A stretch of 64,000 bases of DNA, taken from contig CM030835.1 in assembly GCA_018105865.1 (NCBI GenBank), positions 5,183,316 through 5,247,315 on the forward strand. Direction: 5' to 3'. Shown here piece after piece: positions 13,012 through 58,763 of the stretch. Each line of letters begins with the position of its first letter. The stretch's first letter is position 1. The stretch is from Metaphire vulgaris. Its lineage: Eukaryota; Annelida; Clitellata; Crassiclitellata; Megascolecidae. The notes beneath the pieces were generated by a model, which made no database searches, was not told the origin of the DNA, and saw only the letters and a list, made by a program, of their open reading frames with translations. The translations under genes and the position numbers were made by a program.

Positions 13012-13252
13012 CAGGGGCGTCATTCGAGGAACAGGGGTGTTCCCACAAGGAAATGAAGAAAGAATGTACAATGAATGTATTGATTAGCAAAATAAATAAA
13101 GATGAAGTGTGAACAAATCGCCAAAAATATGCCAAACATTTGCCAAAAAGTCAAAAATTTACAAATCTTCCAAAATTTGCCCCAAAATTTGCCAAAAATT
13201 GTCAAAAAAATATCTCGTCCCCCCCCAAGAAAAGTGAGAAATGACGCTACTG
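13012..13252. mobile_element. hAT-type MITE, family 4
   Basis: Begins CAGGGGCGTCATTCGAGG and ends AATGACGCTACTG, flanked by AGAGAACG and AGGGAACG (7 of 8). The interior has repeated TTTGCCAAAAA words. Confidence 0.85.
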
Positions 13253-13639
13253 AGGGAACGTGTCACCAGGACATCCTAAAATGAAATAGCTTCAGCTGTT
13301 AATCCGAATTCTTTAATGGTTTGAACTCTGCAGTCCTGCTACTGTAAGGTCTATATATTAGGCCCTGTTAGGCCTACTGTTCGTGGGAAACTGGACCGCG
13401 GAGATTCATGGCAAAGTTTCTTCAAGCTGTTTAAGAATAACCGTTTACAGTTGTTTACAGTAGCCTATGCTGTGTATAAAATCCGGAGGTCCGTGGACCA
13501 GAGCATCTGCTCTTTGTTAGCAAGAAAGCTGAAACTCTGAACATCTGATGCTCTTTAGAGTTAAAACGACGGTCTCCATTGACATTCTGAACTTTGATTC
13601 GTTGAGAAATAGCGTCGTATTGTCTTTACAATGAGCAAT

Positions 13640-13640
<1 letters not shown>
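13253..13640. other. No gene recognised
   Basis: Spacer DNA; no exon or RNA gene was seen. Confidence 0.5.
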
Positions 13641-13708
<68 letters not shown>

Positions 13709-13764
13709 CAGCAATATCCTTGCGATCAATACGAGAGCAATCATGTAGAATATATTCCTACTTC

Positions 13765-13806
<42 letters not shown>

Positions 13807-13914
13807 TATATATAATGATTTTATTTTATCTATATATACATATAAAGGAAGTAGGAGGAGGAGAAGAAGAAGAAGAGGAGAAGAGGATGATGATGATGAT
13901 GTTGTTGTTGTTGT

Positions 13915-14004
<90 letters not shown>
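13641..14004. repeat. Cluster of CT, AT and GAA/GAT/GTT microsatellites
   Basis: CT run 13641-13704, AT run 13769-13802, then a compound GAA-GAT-GTT-GAT trinucleotide array 13849-14004. Confidence 0.95.
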
Positions 14005-14006
<2 letters not shown>

Positions 14007-14241
14007 AATGAAGAAGAATGAAGATGAAGAAGGTAATAGACATACACTTGACAATAGAGCGAACATCGGTATAGGATCCTGTGATACCAGGAATACGAGA
14101 ACGGAACCGAAAGCCCGTTGATGGAGCCGGATACACCCGGACTCTGTATGGCCGGAACCTGGTAGCAGCTTCCAGCCATAAGCCTTTCCTAGTAGTGGTG
14201 TAGTAGTCCTTGTGTAGACGCAGCTGCTTTCATGTTTCAGT

Positions 14242-14404
14242 CAGTGGCGTGTAGAGAGTGGCCGACGCCCGGGGCCAAGTTGTCCAAAGTACGCCCACGA
14301 GCAAAAAAAACGTCATCAGCCCAAAAGGTCTGACAAGCCCAAAAAAGGTCATCGGGTCAATTTTGTCCCTTTGCGCCCGGGGCCAGTGCCCCAACACGCT
14401 ACTG
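14242..14404. mobile_element. hAT-type MITE, family 5
   Basis: Begins CAGTGGCGTGTAG and ends CACGCTACTG. It is flanked by identical 8-bp repeats GTTTCAGT (14234-14241 and 14405-14412). It carries GACAAGCCCAAAAAAGGTCAT and paired CCCGGGGCCA words related to family 2. Confidence 0.92.
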
Positions 14405-14529
14405 GTTTCAGTGAAAGTGTCACGGACGGCAGAGGGCGTGATGCCTTGATGGATCATTTCAGAGTCTTGACGCCATCAATTCTATTTTTTCACCTTTCTG
14501 ATCATTGTCGTTCGTCGCTTAATTATCAT

Positions 14530-14630
14530 CTCAAGAAAGATTAAATAAGCAGCTACTACTGTACTATACCAAAGGTGCTATATAACTTTACGAGATTTTA
14601 CTTACTCACTTATTATGGAACTTTGACTAA
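14530..14630 (+). mobile_element. CR1-like LINE 3' end
   Basis: Carries CAAGAAAGATTAAATAAGCA, a CTACTACTGTACTA stretch and GTGCTATATAACTTTACGAG, then TTACTTACTCACTTA. The copy at 40,478-40,805 has the same end with a TTAC tandem tail, so this is a short 5'-truncated LINE insertion. Confidence 0.75.
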
Positions 14631-14688
14631 AACATCTTGACGTTTTTCTACAATAACTGATTAGATTGATTATACAGTATTTCGTGAA

Positions 14689-14693
<5 letters not shown>

Positions 14694-14729
<36 letters not shown>
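14694..14729. repeat. AT microsatellite
   Basis: A pure TA run. Confidence 0.95.
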
Positions 14730-14732
<3 letters not shown>

Positions 14733-15258
14733 GCACTTTGCTGTAGTGACCTCATGGTGGCCAAAAAGCAGAACAAATAAGACTTTTGCATGAAATTCCG
14801 TGCAGCTGGCAAAGACCAAGAGACTCGTTCCGCAATCAATCCAATCCTCTCCAGCTGCGAGTCCCTGACGAGTGCCTACCTCCCCCTCCCCGACCCTCGA
14901 TGGCAATTAGAAACATCCTTCAATAAAAGAGCGATAAAATGGATTCCTGCGTTAAGAATAGCGCCATACACATAGGCTACTTATACGCAGTGTAGTGAGA
15001 TTCAATTGGCCAGCCATTTAGAGGAGAAGATACCCGGCTGTCTGCAGCAGCAGCAGCAGCAGCCAGCCGCGTGGATATCCGAAACGAATAGACAACATGG
15101 GCGATCACAGATCTCTCTCTCTCTCTCTCTGAGCATTCCATCGGATTATCGATGGAATTCTTCGCGATAACAGACTTCGAGCATGATTCTAATTACTCAA
15201 CAATCGGAACTGCAGAAGAGTTTCATTACGACGTTGGAAGAAGGTAAAGCGCAAAGAC

Positions 15259-15370
15259 CAGAGGCGGCGGTTCCAGTATTTCTTGTGTGTGGGAGATGAA
15301 ATGAATTAATAGGAAGTTGGTGGGAGTGGATGAAAAGACAAGGGAAAGAATCAATAGACAATAGCGGAAA
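15259..15370. mobile_element. hAT family 1 element, truncated copy
   Basis: Starts CAGAGGCGGCGGTTCCAGTA and continues with the family interior TGAAATGAATTAATAGGAAG, then loses similarity. No right terminus was found. Confidence 0.7.
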
Positions 15371-15694
15371 AATTCTTAAATCGTTTGGTGCATTGGGCGC
15401 CCGCAGATAGGGACAAGAGAGAGCACCTATCCCTCCTGGAAAATGCATATACCAATGTTTCACAGTGAAATTTGAATACCTTGCTAAAACATCAACTGTG
15501 ACCATTGTGTTAAAATGTGTTTTGCCCCTCCTGGAATAATGTATGTGGGCGCCCATGGTTTGACGAATTATCAGTAAGTTTATTTATGCAACAGCAAAAA
15601 TCCCATTAATTGCGCAAAACCGATCATAAGAAAATGTCTCTTGGATCATTGAAACTATCTTCTTGTTTTTTTCTTGGTAAGACACACAGGGTGA

Positions 15695-15822
15695 TTTAAA
15701 GTGGCTCAGGAGGCATTGCTACTTGTGTGAAAGCCATTAGGGGCGCTAACGGGATTCGAACCCTCTCCGTCAGCCTACCGCTCCATGCAGCGCGTAACCC
15801 ACTCTGCCATCTTCCGCGCCCT
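15695..15822 (-). repeat. tRNA-derived SINE, copy B
   Basis: The reverse complement of the 7,992 element: tail TTTAAAGTGGCTCAGGAGGC first, then the tRNA-like head with B box GGGATTCGAACCC and A-box region CACTCTGCCATC as read on the plus strand. Confidence 0.85.
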
Positions 15823-16395
15823 AACGGCCCGTTAAGAGTTGTTTTGATAAACAAAACTTATGTATTGAGGTATAAGGTCTGAATGTTGGTACTTTTGCGA
15901 TAAATAATGGGCTTTGGGCTGAATTTTGGACACGCGGTCCCTAAAAGGTTCGCCATCACTTGGTCTACAGTATAACCATTCGCAGATGCCTATTAGACCC
16001 TTGAAGCTCTAAGTCAAGAGAGAGAGAGGCTGAGCGCGAAGACGAAACAAATCGAGGTTAAGGTAAGACGCAGTTATACCGGCGAAGAGCCTGCCTCAGG
16101 TGAGCGCCGTACAGTTTCCGCGGTTCCGCACCTGCACACTTCCTGCATACTCACAACATCACAGACGCGAGTACATGCAGTCGTCGGCGCTGCAAAACGA
16201 TATGACTGCTGCTGCTGCTGCTGCTGATGCTGCCGACGCGAAGCATCTGCCATGTCAAAACTGCAAAGCAGAAATACACGCTCGAAGACTTTTGAAACGA
16301 AAACTGCCGATGGTGCATTAGAGCGAACAGCTGTGTTATCCGTAATAACTATATAGAAAGAGGGAGGGTGAGAGAGAGACAGAGAGAGAGACAGA

Positions 16396-16439
<44 letters not shown>

Positions 16440-17720
16440 CAGGCAGGCAGAAGGGAGGGCGTTTGGTGATTCATCTGTCTTTTTTCGTCAGCATCTCAAC
16501 ATTTCCTATACATGCAACTACAGTGGTCAGCAGTATGTGTTTGGGAATAGTCGATGCCTGTTTAGACCTACTTTGCGTTCGACTCCAGCTCTGACTGTCA
16601 AGTAAATTACCGTAGGCTGTGCATGTAACGGATTCGCTTTTCCAGGTAAGAAGAAGACAAGCATAGTAGGTCTATGGTATCCTGGCAACAATGGCGTAGC
16701 TAGGATTTCAGAATATGGGGGAGGGGCACTTCGACAATTTTTCGGCCCAACTTTTTATCAATAGTACAAAATGATTGAATGGCGATATCAAAAGATTTTT
16801 AAAAGGATAACAGTTTGGCATAAAACGCGCGAAGTATTTTTTATCGATGCAAATTTCTCTGCTTATTCCCGACAAATAAAATGCACTGGAAACCAGCAGT
16901 TCCTGTTGGACGAACAAGTACTTACTTACTTACTATTAGCTATCGCAGAACCTCAAGTCCATTGCAAAGAGGTATACAGACTTAGTGTAGGCCCCTATAG
17001 ACTGCCTGTCGTTATAGCCTTTTATTTTAGAATTGACTTGAGCGAGTCAAATTGATGTGAAGGAACGGAAATTTCTACTTTAATCAAAGTATAATATAGT
17101 GTCAATCGGCTGAAACTTCTTATTGACACTGATTAATGGCAGAGATGAGTCCAGTTCAAAATTCGTTGCTTTGCAGGCTGAACGAACATCTTTCGGGACA
17201 ACGTTTGCAGAGCGAAGAACGATGCATATGCGCGATTTCTGTATGGCGTACACATAAGAACACTTACAAGGTATTTCTGTAGCAGCCGCTCTACAGTATA
17301 TTTTCTTCCTCTCCAGCAAATTCAGAACAAGACGCAAACAGCGACCAGCTGGGCATATAAGTCTAGGCCATGTGCTGATGCTTGACATGATATATTACGC
17401 AGATTTTTTAGTAGAATAATTATGTGAAATATTATCCTGGAGAAAGGAGATAGGCCTAGCTATATCTACTCCCTACCACTCCGTTTCTTACCTAACACGC
17501 AAAATTTAATATTAGAGCTTAGAGCTAAATGAAGATTTTTATCGGCAGATTGTTATTAGTTTTGAATCGCTAGCTGAGGCTTGAGAACTTCTTACTGTTG
17601 CCTGCAGGTTCCTCGTCTTAGCAACAGATTTCCTAAGGATTTCTTGTTTGTGTATCTTGCGGGCATAAGATTTGTATAGCGTTACTCCTTATGCTGGTAC
17701 TCCAGCGCTGCAGTTTTGTT
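15823..17720. other. No gene recognised; hAT scrap and GA array
   Basis: A GA microsatellite lies at about 16,367-16,440. A fragment resembling hAT termini (CAATGGCGTAGCTAGGATTT) starts at 16,689 without a right end. Reading frames of 60-100 codons here show no family features. Confidence 0.55.
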
Positions 17721-17880
<160 letters not shown>

Positions 17881-19001
17881 TCATCAGCTGTATAATTTTT
17901 CACAATATACTTCGCCTACTGTATATCCAGTGTGTCATTTGAGAGTCAGACGAATGGAGGATTTTTAATTATTTCTTTTTGCCAAATTATTACAGTTAGC
18001 TAAATAATTTAATGACGGTATGGCCACCACCACCACCCGCTTGCTAGGGGGAAGTCACCGAGCAGTTGCCTGGAATTTCCTCTCCTTCATTCACTACAAG
18101 TACCATATTGGTTATGCCTGAATAAAGAGTAGATAAAATTAATCTATTCGCCAAAATCATTCTTTCTTCGATTGACGCGTTTTGCTTTATCGCCTAGAAA
18201 GATCGAATGTAGTCTCACTGTCTGAATAGTTAGCTCCACACAGAATAAAACATAGGCCTACTGTCAAATCTGCTAATGAATTATATTCATGTTTAAAACT
18301 TTCAATACAGGTCAAAATTTGAAAAATTTTAAGGCACAGATAAATTGCCTAGTCTAATAATGTTAATCGACGTCCAACTGTCAAAACAAGTCCAACAACA
18401 GTAGAGAAATTCTTCTCTGTCTTCCAGAAACACCGTTTCTCTTAAAACGGCCAAGTACGCAGTATACTTCTAATAATTCTAATTATTTATTTATTTAAAG
18501 ACAACTTCCTATAGCGCCGTGCACTAGGCTAAGGCCTACGACAAGGGCGCTGCACACACAGTCAACCATATCGTCAACCAGTCAACCAGTCAACCATAAC
18601 CATTAATCGCTATTCACAGCAACACTTCGCCGGTGAAATGCTATTTTAAGTCACTCGTGCTGTCATACGTTGTTCTTTACGTCAGATAAACGAAGCAGGT
18701 CGCCGACCTACAGCCGATGATGCTCTGTCTTCACGAGTGGAGCGTTCATTTCGTCCCACAGTTTGCTTCGCTGTGATGAAAACGCCCGAGCGACGAACGA
18801 GATTAGAATGAACCGTTCCATTGGCGCAGGGGATCGGATAAAGAGAAGGAAGGCGCCACGAAATCCTTTCGCGTCGATCTTTCATTCTCGCAGAAGTTAT
18901 CTCTAATACTGTATCTTCTTAACGTAACGAATCAAAAAGAATCAGAACTCATCTATTCTGGATTGCGTAACTCCACTAGTTGGATCTTAAATGAACAGTG
19001 G
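17881..19001. other. No gene recognised
   Basis: Holds a short retroposon-like word CCTATAGCGCCGTGCACTAG near 18,510 and a triplicated AGTCAACCA phrase near 18,560-18,600. No coding segment was recognised. Confidence 0.5.
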
Positions 19002-19190
19002 CAGTGTTATTTCTAGGATTTTGAATTTGGGGGGTGTCGAAATTTTTAAGTCTCTTCCTGAAAAAGGCTGACAAGCAAAAAAAGGTCATCCGGGAATAAA
19101 AGTTGGGGATGTCCTTCTCAAATGCTATATAAATAACGAAAGTGCTATGTAAATGCACGAGATTTCATTTATTACTTACTTATGCAACTA
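19002..19190. mobile_element. hAT family 6 fragment followed by LINE 3'-end relic
   Basis: Starts CAGTGTTATTTCTAGGATTT, like the host element at 21,867, and includes GACAAGCAAAAAAAGGTCAT. It then runs into GTGCTATGTAAATGCACGAG and TTACTTACTTA, the LINE 3' end seen at 40.7 kb. No right terminus was found. Confidence 0.65.
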
Positions 19191-19297
19191 TGATTAATCT
19201 TGTCTAAATGTAGTAGGCCTAACTTCTATGCGTCTTATTTCTCGCTTGAGGTAACGAAAGACAGAGTGACTCTCCAAATCAATCGGAAGACAGAGAC

Positions 19298-21238
19298 ATG
19301 ACAGAGGAAACGATTTCTCTTCCACCCTGGGCCATCATCGACAGAAACACTTTCACGAAAACCGCCATGGCTCCTGCTGCACCGGAGTTTAAAGACAGCA
19401 AAGGCGACGACACCGAAGATCCCGTTGCGGACATTATCAAGTCACTAGACGAATTCATCGCCAGTGTAACCATTCCACCGCCTCCCCCTCCTCTTCTTCC
19501 TTCTCCTCCTCCTCTCCGGGGATCGCAGCTCGTGCTTCGCTTGCCGCCGAACTGCTTGCCGGCAAGAGCTGTCACTAATTCGGGGCGGAATTTCCCACAG
19601 CAGCAGGATTTCGGTCGTAACGCCGGCTGTTACGATCGCTACAGAAACAGGCTCGTGCAATCGGCTGCGCAGCGTCAACAGGACTGGACGGTCTCGAGAA
19701 GCGATTCCGGACAGTCGATCAATCTTCTCCCACAGCAACAGTTATCCGAGAATCTCTCCTCTCCGTCGGAGATGGACTTCTCTAAGTTGGTCATACCACC
19801 GCCGCCGCCGCTCGACACGCCATCCCCGAAAAGCATTCTGAAAAAACGCGAATCAGGACCCTTCTATAACGATCGTGATAATTATCGGCTTAACTCGGCG
19901 ATGGTCGCCACCACGGCTGCAGCACAGCGGGGGCCGAAGCTACCACCGCCCCTTCCTCCTCTTCTCACCCCTCCTCCCTTGGTCAGGAAATTACCGTCTT
20001 TACCGCCGCTTCATCCGAGCAGGGCGAGGCTCGCCGGCCGATCGCCGATGCTAAGTTCTCGGGCGTCGTCGTCGGCTGGCGGATCCCTCGGTCGAGCGCC
20101 GCCGCCGCCGCCGCCGTTTCTCGGAGTTCGTCCTTTCGAAAGACATCCACTTCGATTCAGCGATGATTCGGTAGGCCTATCTGCGGCTGGAACACAGGGC
20201 TCCGAAGACGACGATGTCTATGCCGATTCCAGACAGACGGACGGGATAATTTTCGACGATCGACGGAACGGAGAAAGAGATTCGTCGTCGACTGCGCATA
20301 AGAAACAGATTAATCGTCGAAACAACGACGACGACCACGACGACTGCTCAACCGCTGCCGTTCTTCGGCGAAGAATCGTCGTCGTTCCGAGGGCAGAGAC
20401 GCTTTCCAGAACCTACAACAGCGTTGGGACATTTTCCAGGGCCACTCCACCGGTTCCATCTCCTCCTCGACTGAACAGTTCTGCCAATAGTTCCCCGGTG
20501 GCAAAACGGCCAGTTCGTCGCGTGTCGTTCGACCGATGTCCTCCGTCCACTCTGTGTCCAGTACCGCCTTCGGACATGGAATGCGACGATCGTCAAAAGC
20601 AGAAGGTCGATCGAAACGAAACCGATTATTATTATTATTCGCCGCGCAATAGTTGTTCTTCATTTACGAATTCGTTGGATGTAGCGACGGATCGAACCGA
20701 AGGCCAAAAGCCGGCAACAGCTCAGATCAGACCGAACGCCCTGCGGTCGTCCAGCGGTCTCGGGTTTCACGGCGTTGTCGTTCGCGGCGACAGCAAAGCG
20801 CCACACCCGGGTGATAAAGCCGCCGTCACGTCCGCCGCGGCCGCGGGTGTCGGCAGGGTGGCCCGCAGCGGATCGGTCGATTCGGCTCCGTCGAGGACGG
20901 GCGCATCGGTTTTTGCGGCGATCCGATCGAAGCTGAAGTCCTACTGGTCACCGTCGGCGCCCAGGAGAAAGACTAATTCTCTTCCGGTTAACAACGTCGC
21001 CTCAGACAGAACCTCGGTCGAACGAGAACGCGTCGAAGGAAACAATTCGAAAGGCAGAAACAATGATTGGCGTCGAGGAAGGGACTCGAGCAGAGAGCGT
21101 TCGAACGCAAATCTCGATTCCCGGTTGATCGTCAACAGATCACGCACAGACGGGGAAGACGAAAGCCTGGAATTCTATCGCGAACTGAAACAAACGATTC
21201 CGAAAACCTTTAGAACGTTTAACGGGCAACGGATTTGA
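19298..21238 (+). CDS. Proline-rich disordered protein, 646 residues, function unknown
   Basis: An uninterrupted frame of 646 codons in GC-rich, CpG-rich DNA with strong codon structure, so very likely a real exon or single-exon gene. The start has purine at -3 (GAGACATGACAG). The order is an acidic N-terminus (residues 30-55, ending DIIKSLDEFIASV), a first polyproline run (60-75), further PPPPP clusters near 165, 215 and 265, Asp- and Arg-rich low-complexity stretches (290-350), RRVSFDR near 400, Tyr repeat near 445, and a basic C-terminus with ARGTG-free SIRSKLK-like AIRSKLKSYWSPS near 565 and YRELKQTIPKTFRTF at the end. RRVSF fits the RVxF docking motif for protein phosphatase 1, and the polyproline tracts could bind SH3, WW or EVH1 domains; both are inference. 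No globular family was recognised. It could be one exon of a larger gene. Confidence 0.7.
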   Translation: MTEETISLPPWAIIDRNTFTKTAMAPAAPEFKDSKGDDTEDPVADIIKSLDEFIASVTIPPPPPPLLPSPPPLRGSQLVLRLPPNCLPARAVTNSGRNFPQQQDFGRNAGCYDRYRNRLVQSAAQRQQDWTVSRSDSGQSINLLPQQQLSENLSSPSEMDFSKLVIPPPPPLDTPSPKSILKKRESGPFYNDRDNYRLNSAMVATTAAAQRGPKLPPPLPPLLTPPPLVRKLPSLPPLHPSRARLAGRSPMLSSRASSSAGGSLGRAPPPPPPFLGVRPFERHPLRFSDDSVGLSAAGTQGSEDDDVYADSRQTDGIIFDDRRNGERDSSSTAHKKQINRRNNDDDHDDCSTAAVLRRRIVVVPRAETLSRTYNSVGTFSRATPPVPSPPRLNSSANSSPVAKRPVRRVSFDRCPPSTLCPVPPSDMECDDRQKQKVDRNETDYYYYSPRNSCSSFTNSLDVATDRTEGQKPATAQIRPNALRSSSGLGFHGVVVRGDSKAPHPGDKAAVTSAAAAGVGRVARSGSVDSAPSRTGASVFAAIRSKLKSYWSPSAPRRKTNSLPVNNVASDRTSVERERVEGNNSKGRNNDWRRGRDSSRERSNANLDSRLIVNRSRTDGEDESLEFYRELKQTIPKTFRTFNGQRI

Positions 21239-21388
21239 ATTAACAACTGAACTGGTCTATAACAATACTACACGATAGTCTAACCTAATCTAGTCTAATT
21301 TTAAAGATCTATAGCGCCACTTCACAATGCACAGAAGTATCAGCCGATGGCACACCAAATCAAAATCATTCAAGAGTCGTAAAGACGC

Positions 21389-21561
21389 CAGAGGCGTAGC
21401 GACGGGGGAGGTATATTCTAGGCCTATCGGCATATATTATATACCCCCAAATCTGACAACCTTAAAATTTTCAATGTGTTTTTTAAGATTTTCAAAGTTT
21501 TAAAGATTTATTCCCACACATCACATTACACTCCCCAATCAAATTCCTGGCTACACCCCTG
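21389..21561. mobile_element. hAT-type MITE, family 7
   Basis: Begins CAGAGGCGTAGCGACGGG and ends CCTGGCTACACCCCTG. It is flanked by identical 8-bp repeats AAAGACGC (21381-21388 and 21562-21569). It sits about 150 bases past the stop codon of the proline-rich frame. Confidence 0.92.
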
Positions 21562-21866
21562 AAAGACGCAGGTGTTTTGCTTTCCTTACAATGTATGAAC
21601 GAACACAGGCAGGTGGGCGATCACAAAATTATACATTTAGAACTAGACCGAATCAGGCAGGAGGAACAAAGCATTGTGCCATTACAGTACTTGAAAAGGT
21701 TTAGTGTTTCCGGTAAAAACGTAAAATCACATCTGAAAATATCTGTGGCCAAAACTTTGACAAAGTTCTTGAAAATTCCTAAGAATCATACGAAAAAACA
21801 GTAAACCACTGAATGACAAAATAGGCTGTAGGCCTATACGAGGAAACCATTTGTAAAGGCTACAGG

Positions 21867-22238
21867 CAGGGTTATTTCTAGGATTATCAATTGGGGGTTG
21901 GTATTTTCTGGCAGTGGCGTAGCCACGGGGGGTTTGGGGAGTTAAAACCCCCCTTGGACGGCGGGAAAAAATTTTTTTGATGTATTTTCATGCAATTTTT
22001 GTTTTTTGAGGCGATTTTTGGTGATTTTGGGGTGACCCCTTGGCGGTTATCGACGAACTTTTTTTCAAAACCCCCCTTTCGGAAATCCTGGCTACGCCAC
22101 TGTTTTCTAGAGGTGCGATACCGAAAAAAGTCTGACAAGCAAAAAAGGTCATCCGGCTCTCAGATTGGGGGCGTGCTGGGGGGGGGGAGGGTGTCGGTCT
22201 CATATTGAGAGGTGTTCGGTGGTGTAAAAATATCTCTG
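21867..22238. mobile_element. hAT-type element, family 6, interrupted by a nested MITE
   Basis: Begins CAGGGTTATTTCTAGGATTA and ends AAATATCTCTG. It is flanked by identical 8-bp repeats GCTACAGG (21859-21866 and 22239-22246). A second complete element lies inside at 21912-22102. The interior has GACAAGCAAAAAAGGTCAT. Confidence 0.88.
21912..22102. mobile_element. hAT-type MITE nested in family 6 element
   Basis: Begins CAGTGGCGTAGCCACGGGG and ends CTGGCTACGCCACTG. The flanking repeats TTTTCTGG and TTTTCTAG match at 7 of 8. A relative is at 43,639-43,974. Confidence 0.9.
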
Positions 22239-22249
22239 GCTACAGGTCT

Positions 22250-23357
22250 CGTTAATAAACTGAATTTTCAACCGTCGTAAGATATAAGAGTAAAGTCGTT
22301 CTTGGACAACAGTAACGTACAGAGGATGGTGCATGTCCGGGGATCAAGTTATCCTGACGAGCGAGACAAACGTCGTCGTGTTTCGAGCTCCGGCACCCCC
22401 CCCCCATTGCCCCACGGCTACGCCAATGCCAAGGTGTGTCCTTTTCCAACAGAGGTTTTACCCAATGTTTTTAATGTTAAAAATTCCTTATTCGGATTTT
22501 TCGTCGGCTCGATTTTCTTGCATTATTTATATAGCACCTACCCATGTTGTATCTCTTCTTTCGATGGGTGAATGTCCGGAGGAGTCGGCGCCCCACCGTC
22601 CCACCATTCGCAGACTACTGATATTTGGTCTATTTTTAGGCTGGGTGTTTGTTGTCTACTCTATCGCAATATGATGTTCAATCTGTGTTGCGTGAATCTT
22701 CGGATATTCACAAGATGGCTAACAGAGCTAGTCCGCAAAGACGCTTTCGTAAAATGCGCGTTCGGGAGTGTAATCATTTTTGCTTGCTAGATTTAAGGCC
22801 TAATTTTAAACAAGCAGAGATCCTCGAAATGTTTTTTTGCGAAAGGGAGCTAGAGAAGTCAACATAGTTATTCTACCGCCTATCATTGCAGGACTGAATT
22901 CCCTATTTCCTCTGGAATTCAGTGAATGTTATACTATACAGCTGTGCAGTCAATTATCAACTCCGAACCTAAGAATGTTTTCTCATAACTGGACGCACTT
23001 AATTGGTCGGCTGTGAAAGAGAAGGCATGCTTTAGAAAGAGACAGTCATAATAAATTTATTATATACGTCTACTTGCCAATGCCAAGAAACGTATTCAAA
23101 TAGACCTACAAACTATACCAATGATAGGCTACATTCGATTAATACTTGAATACTAAATAGGCCTATATTTGCAGCACAGTCGATGAGCCTATATAGGCCT
23201 AGGTTCTATGACTATTAATTAAATGTGATCCCATTTTTTAAAGTTGGGAAAATCACTACTAGGCTAAAAAGAAGTATTTTGAGCTACGGGTCTGGTACTG
23301 AATTAAAGTGATAAGTTAGAAATTCGGGAACTCAAAGAAAGCATTCAATGATTACAT
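22250..23357. other. No gene recognised; possible hAT scrap
   Basis: 22,320-22,428 resembles families 2 and 5 (CCGGGGATCAAGTT; GGCTACGCCAATG) but has no matching flanks. The remainder holds TAGGCCTA words and unremarkable DNA. Confidence 0.5.
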
Positions 23358-23911
23358 CAGTGGCGCTGCCGGAGTACCAGAATGGGGGCCGCATAATTTA
23401 TCCACGGTAACTTGGTATGATCCCATTGAGGGGTTGGGGAGCATTGTGAGCTCCCCAAGCGGGGTCTAAGAGCCCAGTCGAGAAAGCAGGGTATTCTCAA
23501 ATTCATACCTCGATCTTTGGAGCAAATTTTTAGACTATGTGACAACCTATTGGCAATCATCATATGCCCCCACCCCAGGGCCGTCATTCCATTGTTTTCC
23601 AGGGGGTGGGCAAGACTTTCGACTGCAAGGCAGGCAGTATTTATAAAATACCTATGCAGTAGGCCTATGCAAATTGGTTTGTCCATAGTACATGCTACAT
23701 TCGATAGGCCTACTACATAGCACAAACCAGTGATTCTAATAAAATGATTAAAACAATTGGGAACACAATACATTTAAAACACAAAATTCGAAAAAATTTT
23801 CCACTAAAATTTTTGTTTTGTTTTGATGGGATTAGTTGGGTAGGCTTAAGCCTACCCTAGCCTTTAATAAAATCCGCCTATGCCCTGCTGGCAACCCAAT
23901 CTACGCCACTG
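23358..23911. mobile_element. Possible composite hAT-type element
   Basis: The left edge CAGTGGCGCTGCCGGAGTAC and right edge CAATCTACGCCACTG look like hAT termini, but the flanking octamers GATTACAT and ACTTTGTC do not match. It may be two different truncated elements. Confidence 0.4.
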
Positions 23912-24993
<1,082 letters not shown>

Positions 24994-25099
24994 GTTGCTG
25001 AAAGCGTTCATCCCAGTTCGACATACATACGCAGCTTATCCAACGCTTAAGGACGAACATATAGCTTCGAAACAGGTCAGCAAGTTCTGGGCTATTCTC

Positions 25100-25766
25100 C
25101 TCTTCGGCGGCTTTTTATAGCAGTATCTCTCGATCGCAGAAGCAGCAGCAGCTGCAGCAGCAGGCCCGCCGACCATCCCAAGTTGCTTCTGGCGGCTGCG
25201 GCTGCGGCGGCGGCGAACCGTTGCGGACGATGGGGCGCCCCGTATTTCTACGAGGAGCATCCCATCCCGTCTCGTGAGGCGTGTGATCTTCTTGCAGCGG
25301 CAACAGCGTATCTATCGACGCCGCGGAGGCAAAGAAACAATCGCGGGGCAACAGCGAGACGATACGATTTCTTTAATTCAAGTTTGATTCTCTTTTGAGG
25401 GAGAAGGAGGAGGAAGAGCATTAAGGGGGTCGCTTGTGATTTTACGTTGCGCTGTGTCGACGAAACGCCGGAGTTAACGTCCAACGGCGTGAAATTTGGC
25501 CAGGGTCTGCGCGTGACGATGATGGGGTTGCACCGTTGTTGGTGACATCGGATTTTAAAACGTTTGCACGGGCATCGACGTGTCTCGAAAGCGAATGACT
25601 TGAAGACGATTGTTCGTGCAGAATTTGTCATCCGTAGAAAGAGAATCAGTTGAAGATTATGAACTTTCTCTTTCACATTGAAGGAATTAAATAGACGGCG
25701 AATCCGAATTGCTTCGGAGTGACAGAGTTGGGTTGATCAGTTGGAGTTCGTTGTGGCGATTGGACG
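25100..25766 (+). promoter_or_regulatory. Probable promoter and 5' leader of the Slo-like channel gene
   Basis: CpG-rich DNA directly upstream of the channel ATG, with a TATA-like GGCTTTTTATAGCAG at about 25,110 and a CAGCAGCAG-rich stretch after it. The CpG density falls sharply soon after coding exon 1. The transcription start is not determined. Confidence 0.4.

Positions 25767-58763
<32,997 letters not shown>

Noticed and set aside
16100..16321. 73-codon frame with an Ala-Asp run
   Set aside because: Short, no splice support and no family resemblance; the Ala run comes from a GCT repeat.
25036..25676. Minus-strand frames of 74-142 codons upstream of slo
   Set aside because: They lie over the GC-rich leader and lack domain features and splice sites; probably shadows of the slo 5' region.
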